DNA of 64,000 bases from a bacterium (GTDB lineage: Bacteria; Pseudomonadota; Alphaproteobacteria; Rhizobiales; Aestuariivirgaceae): contig JALHQC010000003.1 of assembly GCA_022842165.1 (NCBI GenBank), forward strand, positions 112,928-176,927, in the 5' to 3' direction. Below the pieces are notes generated by a model. It was not told where the DNA came from. It was given only the letters and a program-made list of their open reading frames with translations, and made no database searches. The number at the start of each line of letters is the position of its first letter. Positions within the stretch are counted from its first letter, which is position 1. Below are positions 27,535-35,795 of the stretch, piece by piece. The position numbers and the translations under genes are program-made.

Positions 27535-27751
27535 GCTGGAAATGGTGAGTGCGCGTGGTTTCAACAGTTTGCGGCTGGTTTTGCTTGCAGAAGATGTTGG
27601 CGTGAAGGATAGTTGGAGACAATCGCCAAGCCGGTGGCGGGTTGCCGCCTGCCCAGCGATTGCGCGATGGACATAGCTGTCAAGAACAAGAGCAGACACA
27701 GGGAAATCTGCATCAATCCAGATGCGGTGCGTGGAAACAAAGGAAACTGAC

Positions 27752-29032
27752 ATGACGAAGAAACTGATTGGCAAGAAGCTTTCGAGACGTTCGGTTCTGA
27801 AAGGCGGCGCTGCGATTGCCGCATCGACGGCGGTGACCGGCTTCCCCACCGTCTGGGCGCAGAACATCAAGGACGTGACGCTCGTTCACACGGGCATGTC
27901 CTATTCGACCATTGCCGACATCGCGCGGCAGGCCAGCGCCGACCTTGGCTTCAAGGTCGAGATGTCGGTTGTCGATCATCCGGGCCTCATCAACCGCATG
28001 GTGAACGACCCGAACTCGATCGACATCGCCGACATGGAAATCTGGCAGAGCAAGATTGCCGTGCCGCAAGGCGTGACCCAGGGGATCGAGATCGGCAAGA
28101 TCAAGAACTGGGGCCAGCTGACGCCGCTCTATACCGAAGGCAAGTTTGCCGGCAAGGACGTGTCCCGCCAGGGCGACTCGCCGATCGAGTTCATGTACCG
28201 TGACGGCAAGGACGCCAAGGCCTTCGCCGCCGGCAAGACCGACTGGGCCACCTTCGTGCCGAGCGTCTATAATGCCGACACGCTGGGCATCCGCCCCGAT
28301 CTCACGGGCCGCGCGGTCACCACATGGGCCGATCTCCTGTCGTCCGACTTCAAGGGCAAGACGGCGATCCAGAACATTCCCACCAACGGCATCATGGACG
28401 CCATGATGGCGCTCGAAGCCGCGGGCGAGATGACTTATGGCGACAAGGGCAATCCTTCGCAGGACGAAATCGCCAAGACGGTCGCGAAGCTCATCGAGCT
28501 GAAGAAGGCCGGCCACTTCCGCGCGCTGTGGAACACGTTCGACGAGAGCGTCAACCTCATGGCATCGGGCGAAGTCGTCATTCAGTCGATGTGGTCTCCG
28601 GCAGTGACGGCCGTTCGCACCCAGGGCGTGAACTGCGTCTACCAGCCCCTGAAGGAAGGTTATCGCGGCTGGGGCAACGGCCTTGGCATCATGTCTCACG
28701 TCGAGGGCATCAAGCTCGATGCCGCCTACGAGTACCTGAACTGGTACAATTCCGGCTGGGTCGGCGGTTTCATCGCCAAGCAGGGCTACTACAGCGCCAA
28801 CGTCGAGACGGCGAAGGCCGCGCTTAGCGAGAACGAGCGTGGCTTCTTCTACGAGGGCAAGGCCGCTACGGCGGATATCACCAGCCCCACCGGCGAGAAG
28901 ACGAACTCGGCTGGCGAAGTGCGCGACGGCGGCTCCTATGAAGAACGCTTCGCGCAGGTGGCCGTGTGGAACAACCTCATGGACGAAGCCGAATTCCTCT
29001 TCGCCAAGTGGAACGAGTTCAACGCCGCTTAA
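27752..29032 (+). CDS. ABC transporter extracellular solute-binding protein (Tat-exported)
   Basis: A 426-aa periplasmic binding protein of the spermidine/putrescine-like class. The N-terminus LSRRSVLKGGAAIAASTAVTG carries a twin-arginine Tat signal with predicted cleavage at VWA-QN. The mature region alternates lobes: VTLVHTGMSYSTIADIARQA at the front, ELKKAGHFRALW and VIQSMWSPAVTAVRTQGV later. ATG 27752 follows AAAGGAAA; an upstream in-frame ATG at 27722 is less likely. It supplies the permeases and ATPase that follow. Given the neighbouring genes, the solute may be a hydantoin, pyrimidine or ureide, which is an inference. Confidence 0.9.
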   Translation: MTKKLIGKKLSRRSVLKGGAAIAASTAVTGFPTVWAQNIKDVTLVHTGMSYSTIADIARQASADLGFKVEMSVVDHPGLINRMVNDPNSIDIADMEIWQSKIAVPQGVTQGIEIGKIKNWGQLTPLYTEGKFAGKDVSRQGDSPIEFMYRDGKDAKAFAAGKTDWATFVPSVYNADTLGIRPDLTGRAVTTWADLLSSDFKGKTAIQNIPTNGIMDAMMALEAAGEMTYGDKGNPSQDEIAKTVAKLIELKKAGHFRALWNTFDESVNLMASGEVVIQSMWSPAVTAVRTQGVNCVYQPLKEGYRGWGNGLGIMSHVEGIKLDAAYEYLNWYNSGWVGGFIAKQGYYSANVETAKAALSENERGFFYEGKAATADITSPTGEKTNSAGEVRDGGSYEERFAQVAVWNNLMDEAEFLFAKWNEFNAA

Positions 29033-29055
29033 GGGCGCGACCCACAGCTTGAGAG

Positions 29056-29083
29056 CAGGGTGGCGGCGAAGGCCGCCATCCTG
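29056..29083 (+). promoter_or_regulatory. Strong intercistronic stem-loop
   Basis: A 12-bp stem (one G-T pair) closed by a four-base GAAG loop lies 24 bp after the binding-protein stop and 48 bp before the permease start. Such hairpins between a binding-protein gene and membrane-component genes often protect the upstream mRNA and reduce downstream expression, giving excess binding protein. A second small hairpin, TGGAGC-CACC-GCTCCA, is at 29103-29118. The role is inferred from position. Confidence 0.55.
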
Positions 29084-29131
29084 TTCCGGCGCCCAACATT
29101 CATGGAGCCACCGCTCCATCAGGACTCCGTC

Positions 29132-30013
29132 ATGGCCTCAACGTCGAACAGCAGCAAATCCCCACTTCTGATGACCTATCTGCAGGTCACGCCTCTGACG
29201 GTGGTGCTCGTCTTCTTCTTCCTCATTCCGGTGGCGCTGGTCGTGGCGGTGAGCTTCTTCCGTTACCAGATGCTCGTCGGCCTGGTGCCCGACTTCACCT
29301 TCAAGAACTACTACGACCTGCTGAGCAATCCGACGACCTGGACGCTCTATCTCTCGACCCTGAAGTTCACGCTGATCGTTCTCGCCATCACTTTCGTGCT
29401 GGGATTCTGGATCGCGTATTTCCTCGTTTTCCATGTGCGCAACCTGCTGGTGGCCATCGGGCTGTTCCTGGTCTGCACCGTTCCCTTCTGGACGTCGAAC
29501 ATCATCCGCATGATTTCGTGGCGGCCGGTGCTCGGCAAGGAAGGGCTGATCAACAGCGCACTTCTGAAGATAGGCGCCATCGACCAGCCGATCGAATGGC
29601 TGCTCTATTCGGATTTCTCCGTCGTCGTCGCCTATGTTCATCTGTTCACGCTGTTCATGATCGTGCCGATCTTCAATTCGATGGCGCGTATCGACAAGTC
29701 GCTGCTCGAGGCCGCCGTCGATGCCGGCGCCACACGCTGGGGTGTGGTCTGGAACGTCGTGCTGCCATTGTCGAAGACCGGCATCGCGCTCGGCGCGCTG
29801 TTCGTCGTCACGCTGGTGATGGGCGACTTCTTCGTGGTCACGGTGATGAGCGGCGGGCTTTCGGGCTCGGTCACGTCCGGCATCTTCAACGACCTGCAAT
29901 TCCTGAACTATCCGCGCGCCGCGGCCAATGCCGTCATCCTGCTGATCATCGTGCTGCTGATCGCGGCGGCGATCTTCAGGCTTGTTGACGTGCGCAAGGA
30001 ACTCGTGAGGTAA
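29132..30013 (+). CDS. ABC transporter permease (PotB type)
   Basis: A 293-aa inner-membrane permease with six predicted helices (first: LTVVLVFFFLIPVALVVAVSF). The EAA cytoplasmic motif appears in SLLEAAVDAGATRWGVVWNVVLP, typical of PotB/PotH-type permeases. ATG 29132 with AGGA seven bases upstream is chosen over upstream in-frame starts at 29060 and 29102, which would add residues coded by the stem-loops. It pairs with the permease that starts two bases after its stop. Confidence 0.92.
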   Translation: MASTSNSSKSPLLMTYLQVTPLTVVLVFFFLIPVALVVAVSFFRYQMLVGLVPDFTFKNYYDLLSNPTTWTLYLSTLKFTLIVLAITFVLGFWIAYFLVFHVRNLLVAIGLFLVCTVPFWTSNIIRMISWRPVLGKEGLINSALLKIGAIDQPIEWLLYSDFSVVVAYVHLFTLFMIVPIFNSMARIDKSLLEAAVDAGATRWGVVWNVVLPLSKTGIALGALFVVTLVMGDFFVVTVMSGGLSGSVTSGIFNDLQFLNYPRAAANAVILLIIVLLIAAAIFRLVDVRKELVR

Positions 30014-30015
30014 TC

Positions 30016-30840
30016 ATGTCGGCTTCGCCATCCTATGGTTCGAGACCCTGGACATTCTATGTCCTTGCGACGCTCTTCGCGCTGTTCGTCATCTTCCTTT
30101 ACGGACCGATGATCGGCGTTCTGATCCTGTCGTTCCAGGGGCCGTCGGCGTCCCTCGTGTTTCCGCTGCGCGAACCTTCGGTGATGTGGTTCGACGAGTT
30201 GTTCAACCCGCGGCGGACGGGAGACGTGGTGGGCGCCTTCTACCGTTCGCTGCCGCTTGCCGCTTTCGTCATGGTGCTGACAGTTCTGATCTCGGTCACC
30301 GCCGGATTTGCCTTCCGCCGCCGCTTCAAGGGCGCGACGGCGATCTTCTATACGGCCATCGCCAGTCTCATCGTGCCGGGCCTGGTGCTGTCGATCGGCA
30401 TCCTCGTCACCTTCCGTTACCTCGGCCTCACGGCGAACTGGTACACCTCGGGGCTTGGCGCGCATCTCTCCTGGGCGCTGCCATTCGGGCTTCTCATCAT
30501 GTTCGCCGTGCTGGGCCGGCTCAATCCGTCCTATGAGGAGGCGGCCTATGATCTCGGCGCCACGAAATGGAAGACGGTCAAGGAAGTCGTCGTGCCGATC
30601 GTTTTCCCCGGCATGATCGCGGTGGCGCTGTTCGGCTTCACGCTCTCCTATGACGAATTCCCGCGCAGCTGGCTCACCATCGGCTCCAAGAATTCGCTGC
30701 CTCTCGAAATCTGGACCATGACGACGAATGTCACCTCGCCCGCGCTTTATGCACTCGGCACGGTGACGACGGTCGTCTCCTTCATCGTGATCGCAATCGC
30801 GCTCTCCTCGATCTTCCTCATTCAACGCAAACGGTCATGA
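30016..30840 (+). CDS. ABC transporter permease (PotC type)
   Basis: A 274-aa second permease with six predicted helices (first: FYVLATLFALFVIFLYGPMIGV). The EAA motif is in SYEEAAYDLGATKWKTVKEVVVP. It forms a heterodimer channel with the preceding permease. The stop codon overlaps the ATPase start in an ATGA arrangement, so translation is coupled. Confidence 0.92.
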   Translation: MSASPSYGSRPWTFYVLATLFALFVIFLYGPMIGVLILSFQGPSASLVFPLREPSVMWFDELFNPRRTGDVVGAFYRSLPLAAFVMVLTVLISVTAGFAFRRRFKGATAIFYTAIASLIVPGLVLSIGILVTFRYLGLTANWYTSGLGAHLSWALPFGLLIMFAVLGRLNPSYEEAAYDLGATKWKTVKEVVVPIVFPGMIAVALFGFTLSYDEFPRSWLTIGSKNSLPLEIWTMTTNVTSPALYALGTVTTVVSFIVIAIALSSIFLIQRKRS

Positions 30841-32039
30841 CGAACATGAACAAGACTGCCAGCTCCATGACAGCCAATTCCGCAACGGCGCCGAACCGCC
30901 ACGAGTCAGGCGAAATCCGCCTTGTCGACATCGCCAAGAAGTTCGGCAACACCTATGCCGTGCAAAACATCAACCTGACCATTCCGCACGGCTCCTACTG
31001 CTGCCTGCTGGGGCCGTCCGGTTGCGGCAAGACGACGATCCTGCGCATGATCGCCGGGCACGAAACGCCAAGCTCGGGCGAAATCTACATCGGCGACCAG
31101 ATGGTGGTGGGCAAGACGCCGGTCGAGCGCGGCACCGCCATGATGTTCCAGAGCTACGCGCTGTTTCCGCATCTCACGATTCTCGACAATGTCGCCTTCT
31201 ATCTCAAGATGCGCAGTGTGGGCAAAGACGAGCGGCGGCAGAAGGCCGAGGAGATGCTGCGCCGTGTGCAGCTTCATCACCTGCGCGACCGCATGCCGGC
31301 CCAGCTTTCAGGCGGGCAGCAGCAGCGCGTGGCGCTGGCCCGCTCGCTCATCACCAATCCGCGTGTCCTGCTGCTCGACGAACCCCTGTCGGCGCTTGAC
31401 GAGTTCCTGCGCCTGAAGATGCGCGGCGAGCTGAAGAGCCTGCAGAACGAGCTCGGCATCACCTTCGTCCATGTGACGCACACGCAGCCGGAAGCGATCG
31501 CACTCGCTGACATGGTGGTGGTCATGGACACCGGCCGCATCGACCAGGCCGATTCCGCCAAGGTCATCTTCAACAGCCCGAAGACGCCCTATGTCGCGCG
31601 CTTCATGGGCGGCCAGAACGTGCTCACCGGAAATGTCGAGAAGGCGTCCTCCGGCACGGTGCGGATCGTCACCGCCGGCGGCGCCACTTTCGAAGCCGCA
31701 TCGGGCGAAGCGAAGGCAACCCCGGGCCAGCCGCTGTCGATTGCCGTCCGCCGCGACCGCATCAAGTTGCGGCGACGTTCGGCCGATCAGAAGTCGGCCG
31801 CCGTGAACGAGATTTCGGGCGTGGTCGAATCTACCGAGTACCAGGGCAGCTACGTGAAGGTCACGCTCGATCTCGGCGGCGACGTGTTCGTCGCCAATGT
31901 GTCGGATGCCGACTATTTCGCCGAACCGGTGGACAGGGGCGATGCGGTCACGGCCAGCTGGCTCAAGGCCGATGTTCACACGCTGTCGAAGGTCGACACC
32001 GGGGCCGCGGGCGATCCTTACGCGAATTCGAGCCATTGA
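30837..32039 (+). CDS. ABC transporter ATP-binding protein (PotA type)
   Basis: A 400-aa ATPase with Walker A GPSGCGKTT, signature LSGGQQQRVALARSL, Walker B VLLLDEPLSALDE and the H-loop VHVTHTQPEA. The C-terminal ~130 residues match the TOBE-type regulatory domain of PotA/UgpC proteins (ARFMGGQNVLTGN, then PLSIAVRRDRIKLRR). The start overlaps the previous stop (ATGA); the first ~27 residues are non-conserved and low in complexity, and internal ATGs at 30846 or 30867 could be used instead. It completes a four-gene importer. Confidence 0.92.
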   Translation: MTNMNKTASSMTANSATAPNRHESGEIRLVDIAKKFGNTYAVQNINLTIPHGSYCCLLGPSGCGKTTILRMIAGHETPSSGEIYIGDQMVVGKTPVERGTAMMFQSYALFPHLTILDNVAFYLKMRSVGKDERRQKAEEMLRRVQLHHLRDRMPAQLSGGQQQRVALARSLITNPRVLLLDEPLSALDEFLRLKMRGELKSLQNELGITFVHVTHTQPEAIALADMVVVMDTGRIDQADSAKVIFNSPKTPYVARFMGGQNVLTGNVEKASSGTVRIVTAGGATFEAASGEAKATPGQPLSIAVRRDRIKLRRRSADQKSAAVNEISGVVESTEYQGSYVKVTLDLGGDVFVANVSDADYFAEPVDRGDAVTASWLKADVHTLSKVDTGAAGDPYANSSH

Positions 32040-32125
32040 GCGTGCGAGAGTGATCCGGCTGCTGCGGTGCTGAACCGCCGCGTGCACAAATTTGACGCCA
32101 GGCCGGCAGGATTTGGGAGTTTGAC

Positions 32126-33514
32126 GTGACGGATATCGAAGCGATCGCCAACCGCACCGGCGCCGGAATAGCTCTCGCCTACCGCTCCGGCGAAACCACT
32201 CCGATGGAACTTGTCGACTGCCTTCTGGCGAGAATCGAAGCCGCGAAAGCCGATAACGTCTTCATCACGGTAACAGCCAGCCGCGCCCGGGCGGAAGCGA
32301 AAGCATCGGCGGAACGCTATCGCGCCGGCAGGCCCTTGTCAGCGCTCGATGGCGTCCCCATTGCCTGGAAGGACCTCATCGATATTGCAGGGGCGCCCAC
32401 CACGGCGGGCTCGAAGTTCTTCGGAAGCGGGCCTGTCAAGACGGCCGACGTCGCCTGTGCGGCCAATGCCGCCGCCGCCGGCATGGTCACCATGGGCAAG
32501 CTCAACATGACGGAGATGGCCTATTCCGGCCTCGGCCTCAACCCGCATTACGGAACGCCCTTGAACCCCAATGACCGCAAGACGCCGCGCTCGCCCGGCG
32601 GCTCGTCGTCGGGCAGCGGTGCTGCCGTCGCGGCGAAGCTCGTACCCTGCGCCATCGGCACCGATACGGGTGGCTCGGTGCGGATCCCGTCCGCCTTCAA
32701 CGGCGTCGTGGGCTACAAGTCCAGCTGCGGGCGGATCGATGCAACAGGCCTTTTTCCGCTGGCGCGGACCTATGACACCATCGGGCCGCTGGCACGCTCG
32801 GTCGAGGATTGCATCCTTCTCGACCGGGTTTTGCGCGGGGCGATAACTGCCGAAGCCTTGCGCGGCGATTTGCGCGAGATTTCCCTGCTGGTTCCAACCA
32901 ATGTGGTGATGAACGAGGCTCAGCCTGCGGTTACTGCAAACTTTGAACGCTCGCTCGAAGCGCTGGCCAAGGCCGGCGTCGCGGTGCGGCGTGAGCGTGT
33001 CGACGTACTCGACGACATCATCGCGATGAATGCCCGGCATGGCACGCTGACGGCCGCCGAAGCCTATTGCGAATATCATGAGCTCGTCGATAGCGAGAAT
33101 GTTTCGCAGATCGACAGGCGCGTCGTGAAACGCATCATGGACGGAAAGCGGATGACGGCCTTCGACCTGCTATCGATCCAGCGGGGCCGCCAGCGGATGA
33201 TTCCGCAGCTCGTCCGCCAGCTGCGCGGCGCGCTTCTGGTGATGCCGACGTCGCCCATCACGGCGCCGGAAGTGGCACCTCTGGAACAAAGCGACGAGGT
33301 GTTCCACAAGGTCAATCTGCTGGCGCTCAGGAATACCATGCTGGGAAACATTCTCGATCTCTGCGCCGTGGCCATGCCCAACGGAACCGACGCTGCCGGC
33401 ATGCCCACGAGTATCCTGTTCTCGGCGCCGCATGGCGAAGACGAGAAGCTGCTTGCGGCAGCCATGTCGATCGAGCCTGTGGTCGCCGCTGGCAAAGGAG
33501 AACGCAAGACATGA
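32126..33514 (+). CDS. Amidase (amidase-signature family)
   Basis: A 462-aa amidase-signature hydrolase. The catalytic Lys is in GVPIAWKDLIDI, the serines are in PGGSSSGSGAAVAAKL, and GTDTGGSVRIPSAFNG follows, as expected. The start is GTG 32126, with GGGAG seven bases upstream. The next gene's ATG overlaps the stop by 4 bp. It lies 86 bp after the importer ATPase gene and leads into a CMD protein, a dehydrogenase, a D-carbamoylase and a D-hydantoinase, so it probably handles an amide intermediate or an alternative substrate of that pathway. Confidence 0.9.
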   Translation: MTDIEAIANRTGAGIALAYRSGETTPMELVDCLLARIEAAKADNVFITVTASRARAEAKASAERYRAGRPLSALDGVPIAWKDLIDIAGAPTTAGSKFFGSGPVKTADVACAANAAAAGMVTMGKLNMTEMAYSGLGLNPHYGTPLNPNDRKTPRSPGGSSSGSGAAVAAKLVPCAIGTDTGGSVRIPSAFNGVVGYKSSCGRIDATGLFPLARTYDTIGPLARSVEDCILLDRVLRGAITAEALRGDLREISLLVPTNVVMNEAQPAVTANFERSLEALAKAGVAVRRERVDVLDDIIAMNARHGTLTAAEAYCEYHELVDSENVSQIDRRVVKRIMDGKRMTAFDLLSIQRGRQRMIPQLVRQLRGALLVMPTSPITAPEVAPLEQSDEVFHKVNLLALRNTMLGNILDLCAVAMPNGTDAAGMPTSILFSAPHGEDEKLLAAAMSIEPVVAAGKGERKT

Positions 33515-33903
33515 CGCAGAAACCGAGGTCCGAAAAATTCGAGCGCGGCCTGAAGACGCGCCGCGAGGTGCTCGGCTCCGAATATGTCGAACGCTCGCTG
33601 GAGCAGGCGGATGATTTCAACTGGTCGATGCAGCAGCTCACCACCGAATGGTGCTGGGACGAAATCTGGAACCGTCCCGGCATCGACCGGCGTTCGCGCT
33701 CGATCCTCAACCTCGGCATGCTGGCGGCCGCGAACCGCCCGCACGAGTTCAAGATCCATGTGCGCGGCGCCATCAACAATGGCCTGACCAAAACCGAACT
33801 GAAGGAGCTGTTCCTGCAGATCGGCATCTATTGCGGCGTGCCTGCGGCGATGGACTGCTTCCGCATTGCCAGGGAGGTGTTCAAGGAAATGAATCTTGAC
33901 TGA
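33511..33903 (+). CDS. Carboxymuconolactone decarboxylase family protein
   Basis: A 130-aa CMD-family protein. The alpha-helical core is recognisable in RSRSILNLGMLAAANRPHEF and the ELKELFLQIGIYCGVPAAMD segment. Some members are decarboxylases and others are peroxide-reducing AhpD-like proteins; the latter need a CxxC, which is absent here, so a decarboxylase or isomerase-like role is more likely. Its start overlaps the amidase stop by 4 bp and its end overlaps the next gene by 8 bp. The substrate is unknown. Confidence 0.85.
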   Translation: MTQKPRSEKFERGLKTRREVLGSEYVERSLEQADDFNWSMQQLTTEWCWDEIWNRPGIDRRSRSILNLGMLAAANRPHEFKIHVRGAINNGLTKTELKELFLQIGIYCGVPAAMDCFRIAREVFKEMNLD

Positions 33904-34798
33904 TCCCGCACCCGGCATGGCGGCTGCCTTCATCGGGCTTGGCGCCATGGGCCTGCCGATGGCATCGCGGCTTCTGGCTGCGGGCTTCACGGTTCACGGC
34001 GCCGACGCCTCGCCCGAGGCCCGCAATGCCTTCGCAGCACGCGGCGGACAGAGTTTCGCTACCGCGCGGGAGGCCTGCGCGGGTCTATCCATTGTCATCA
34101 CCATGCTGCCGACGGGCGCAATCGTGCGGGATGTGCTGCGGGGAGACGGCGACGCGGCAACGGCGCTCGCACCCGGCGCGCTGGTGATCGACATGAGTTC
34201 ATCCGCACCCATGGGTACAAGGGCGCTGGCGGATGATCTCGCAGCGCGCGGCATTGCCTTGATCGATGCGCCCGTCTCGGGCGGCGTCCGGCGGGCGGCA
34301 GACGGTACGCTCTCTATCATGGCGGGCGGGGATGCACAGCAGATCGAGCGGGCGCGGCCGCTGTTCAAGGCCATGGGCAGCAACATCTTCAGCACGGGGC
34401 TGGTCGGTTCCGGCCACGCCGTCAAGGCGCTCAACAACTATGTGTCGGCCGCGGGGCTGCAGGCGGCCTGCGAGGCGGCGATCATTGCGGAGAAATTCGG
34501 CATCGACGCGCAGGTGCTCGTCGACGTGCTGAACGCCTCCACGGGCCGCAACAATTCCACCGAAGTGAAGATGAAGCCCTTCATCCTGTCGGGCACATTT
34601 GCCTCGGGCTTTTCGATGGCGCTGATGACCAAGGACCTCCACACCGCCGCGGATCTTGCCGGCGAGCTGGGCGTCAACGCCACGATCGCCCGCGATACCG
34701 CGGAACTGTGGTCGGAGGCTTCCGCGGCATTGGGTGCCAAGGCCGACCACACCGAAATCTACCGCCATCTCGCCGCGCTGTGCGGCGTTCAGAATTGA
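33896..34798 (+). CDS. NAD(P)-dependent beta-hydroxyacid dehydrogenase (3-hydroxyisobutyrate dehydrogenase family)
   Basis: A 300-aa dehydrogenase with the Rossmann motif AFIGLGAMGLPMASRLL, the substrate-binding motif DAPVSGGVRRAADGTL and the catalytic lysine in GSGHAVKALNNY. The family includes 3-hydroxyisobutyrate, tartronate semialdehyde and related reductases. The start is a TTG (33896) that overlaps the previous gene by 8 bp; ATG 33917 is an alternative that removes seven residues. If the pathway makes a malonate-semialdehyde-like product, as in reductive pyrimidine catabolism, this enzyme could act on it, but that is inference. Confidence 0.88.
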   Translation: MTDPAPGMAAAFIGLGAMGLPMASRLLAAGFTVHGADASPEARNAFAARGGQSFATAREACAGLSIVITMLPTGAIVRDVLRGDGDAATALAPGALVIDMSSSAPMGTRALADDLAARGIALIDAPVSGGVRRAADGTLSIMAGGDAQQIERARPLFKAMGSNIFSTGLVGSGHAVKALNNYVSAAGLQAACEAAIIAEKFGIDAQVLVDVLNASTGRNNSTEVKMKPFILSGTFASGFSMALMTKDLHTAADLAGELGVNATIARDTAELWSEASAALGAKADHTEIYRHLAALCGVQN

Positions 34799-34805
34799 GA
34801 TCATC

Positions 34806-35747
34806 ATGACACGGATCATTCAAGCCGCCGCCGCGCAAATGGGACCCATCGCCAAGTCGGAAACCCGCAACGACACCGTGCGCCGCCTGATCGCGATGAT
34901 GCGGCAGGCGAAGGAGCGGGGCGCCGAACTCGTGGTGTTCACCGAAATGGCGCTCACCACCTTCTTTCCGCGCTGGCTGATCGAGGACGAAGCCGAACTC
35001 GACAGCTATTACGAGCGCCAGATGCCGGGCCCAGACACGCAGCCGCTGTTCGACGAGGCCAAGAAGCTGGGTGTCGGCTTCTATCTGGGCTTTGCGGAAC
35101 TGGTGATGGAAGGGGGCCGCAAGCGCCGCTTCAACACGTCGATCCTTGTTGGCCGCGACGGCGAGATCATCGGCAAATACCGCAAGGTCCATCTTCCGGG
35201 CCATGCCGAGCCGCAGCCCAACCGCACGCACCAGCATCTCGAGAAGCGCTATTTCGAGCCGGGCAATCTCGGCTTTGGCGTATGGCGCGGCTTTAACGGC
35301 GTCATGGGCATGTGCATCTGCAATGACCGGCGCTGGCCGGAGACCTATCGCGTCATGGGGCTGCAAGGAGTGGAGATGGTCATGCTCGGCTACAACACGC
35401 CCTTCGACCACACCGGCCACGCCGATATTGACGGGCTGACCAGCTTCCACAATCATCTTTCCATGCAGGCCGGGGCGTATCAGAATGCGACCTGGGTCAT
35501 CGGCACCGCCAAATGCGGCACAGAGGAAGGTTCGAAAATGCTGGGCCAGAGCGTCATCATCGCGCCATCGGGCGAGATCATCGCGCAGGCCGTGTCGCTC
35601 GATGACGAGGTCATCACGGCGCGCTGCGACCTCGACCTCGGCAAGCGCTATCGCGAGACGATCTTCAACTTCGCCAAGCACCGCGAGCCGGAAGCCTACC
35701 GCCTCATCGTCGAGCGCAAGGGCGCCATCCCTCCGCCGGAGGATTGA
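34806..35747 (+). CDS. N-carbamoyl-D-amino acid hydrolase (D-carbamoylase), nitrilase superfamily
   Basis: A 313-aa nitrilase-fold amidase whose catalytic residues fall exactly at the positions known for Agrobacterium D-carbamoylase: Glu47 (VVFTEMALTTFFPRW), Lys127 (KYRKVHLPG) and Cys172 (MCICNDRRWPETYR). The HxxxH-type loop HQHLEKRYFEPGNLGF also matches. It hydrolyses N-carbamoyl-D-amino acids to D-amino acid, CO2 and ammonia. The gene lies between a dehydrogenase and a D-hydantoinase, which provides its substrate, so the pair forms the classical D-hydantoinase process. Confidence in the family is very high; beta-ureidopropionase activity is a lesser possibility. Confidence 0.93.
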   Translation: MTRIIQAAAAQMGPIAKSETRNDTVRRLIAMMRQAKERGAELVVFTEMALTTFFPRWLIEDEAELDSYYERQMPGPDTQPLFDEAKKLGVGFYLGFAELVMEGGRKRRFNTSILVGRDGEIIGKYRKVHLPGHAEPQPNRTHQHLEKRYFEPGNLGFGVWRGFNGVMGMCICNDRRWPETYRVMGLQGVEMVMLGYNTPFDHTGHADIDGLTSFHNHLSMQAGAYQNATWVIGTAKCGTEEGSKMLGQSVIIAPSGEIIAQAVSLDDEVITARCDLDLGKRYRETIFNFAKHREPEAYRLIVERKGAIPPPED

Positions 35748-35795
35748 AGTTTCGCACACTTAATCTGTTAGAAGTCGTCAAACGGGAGAAACACA

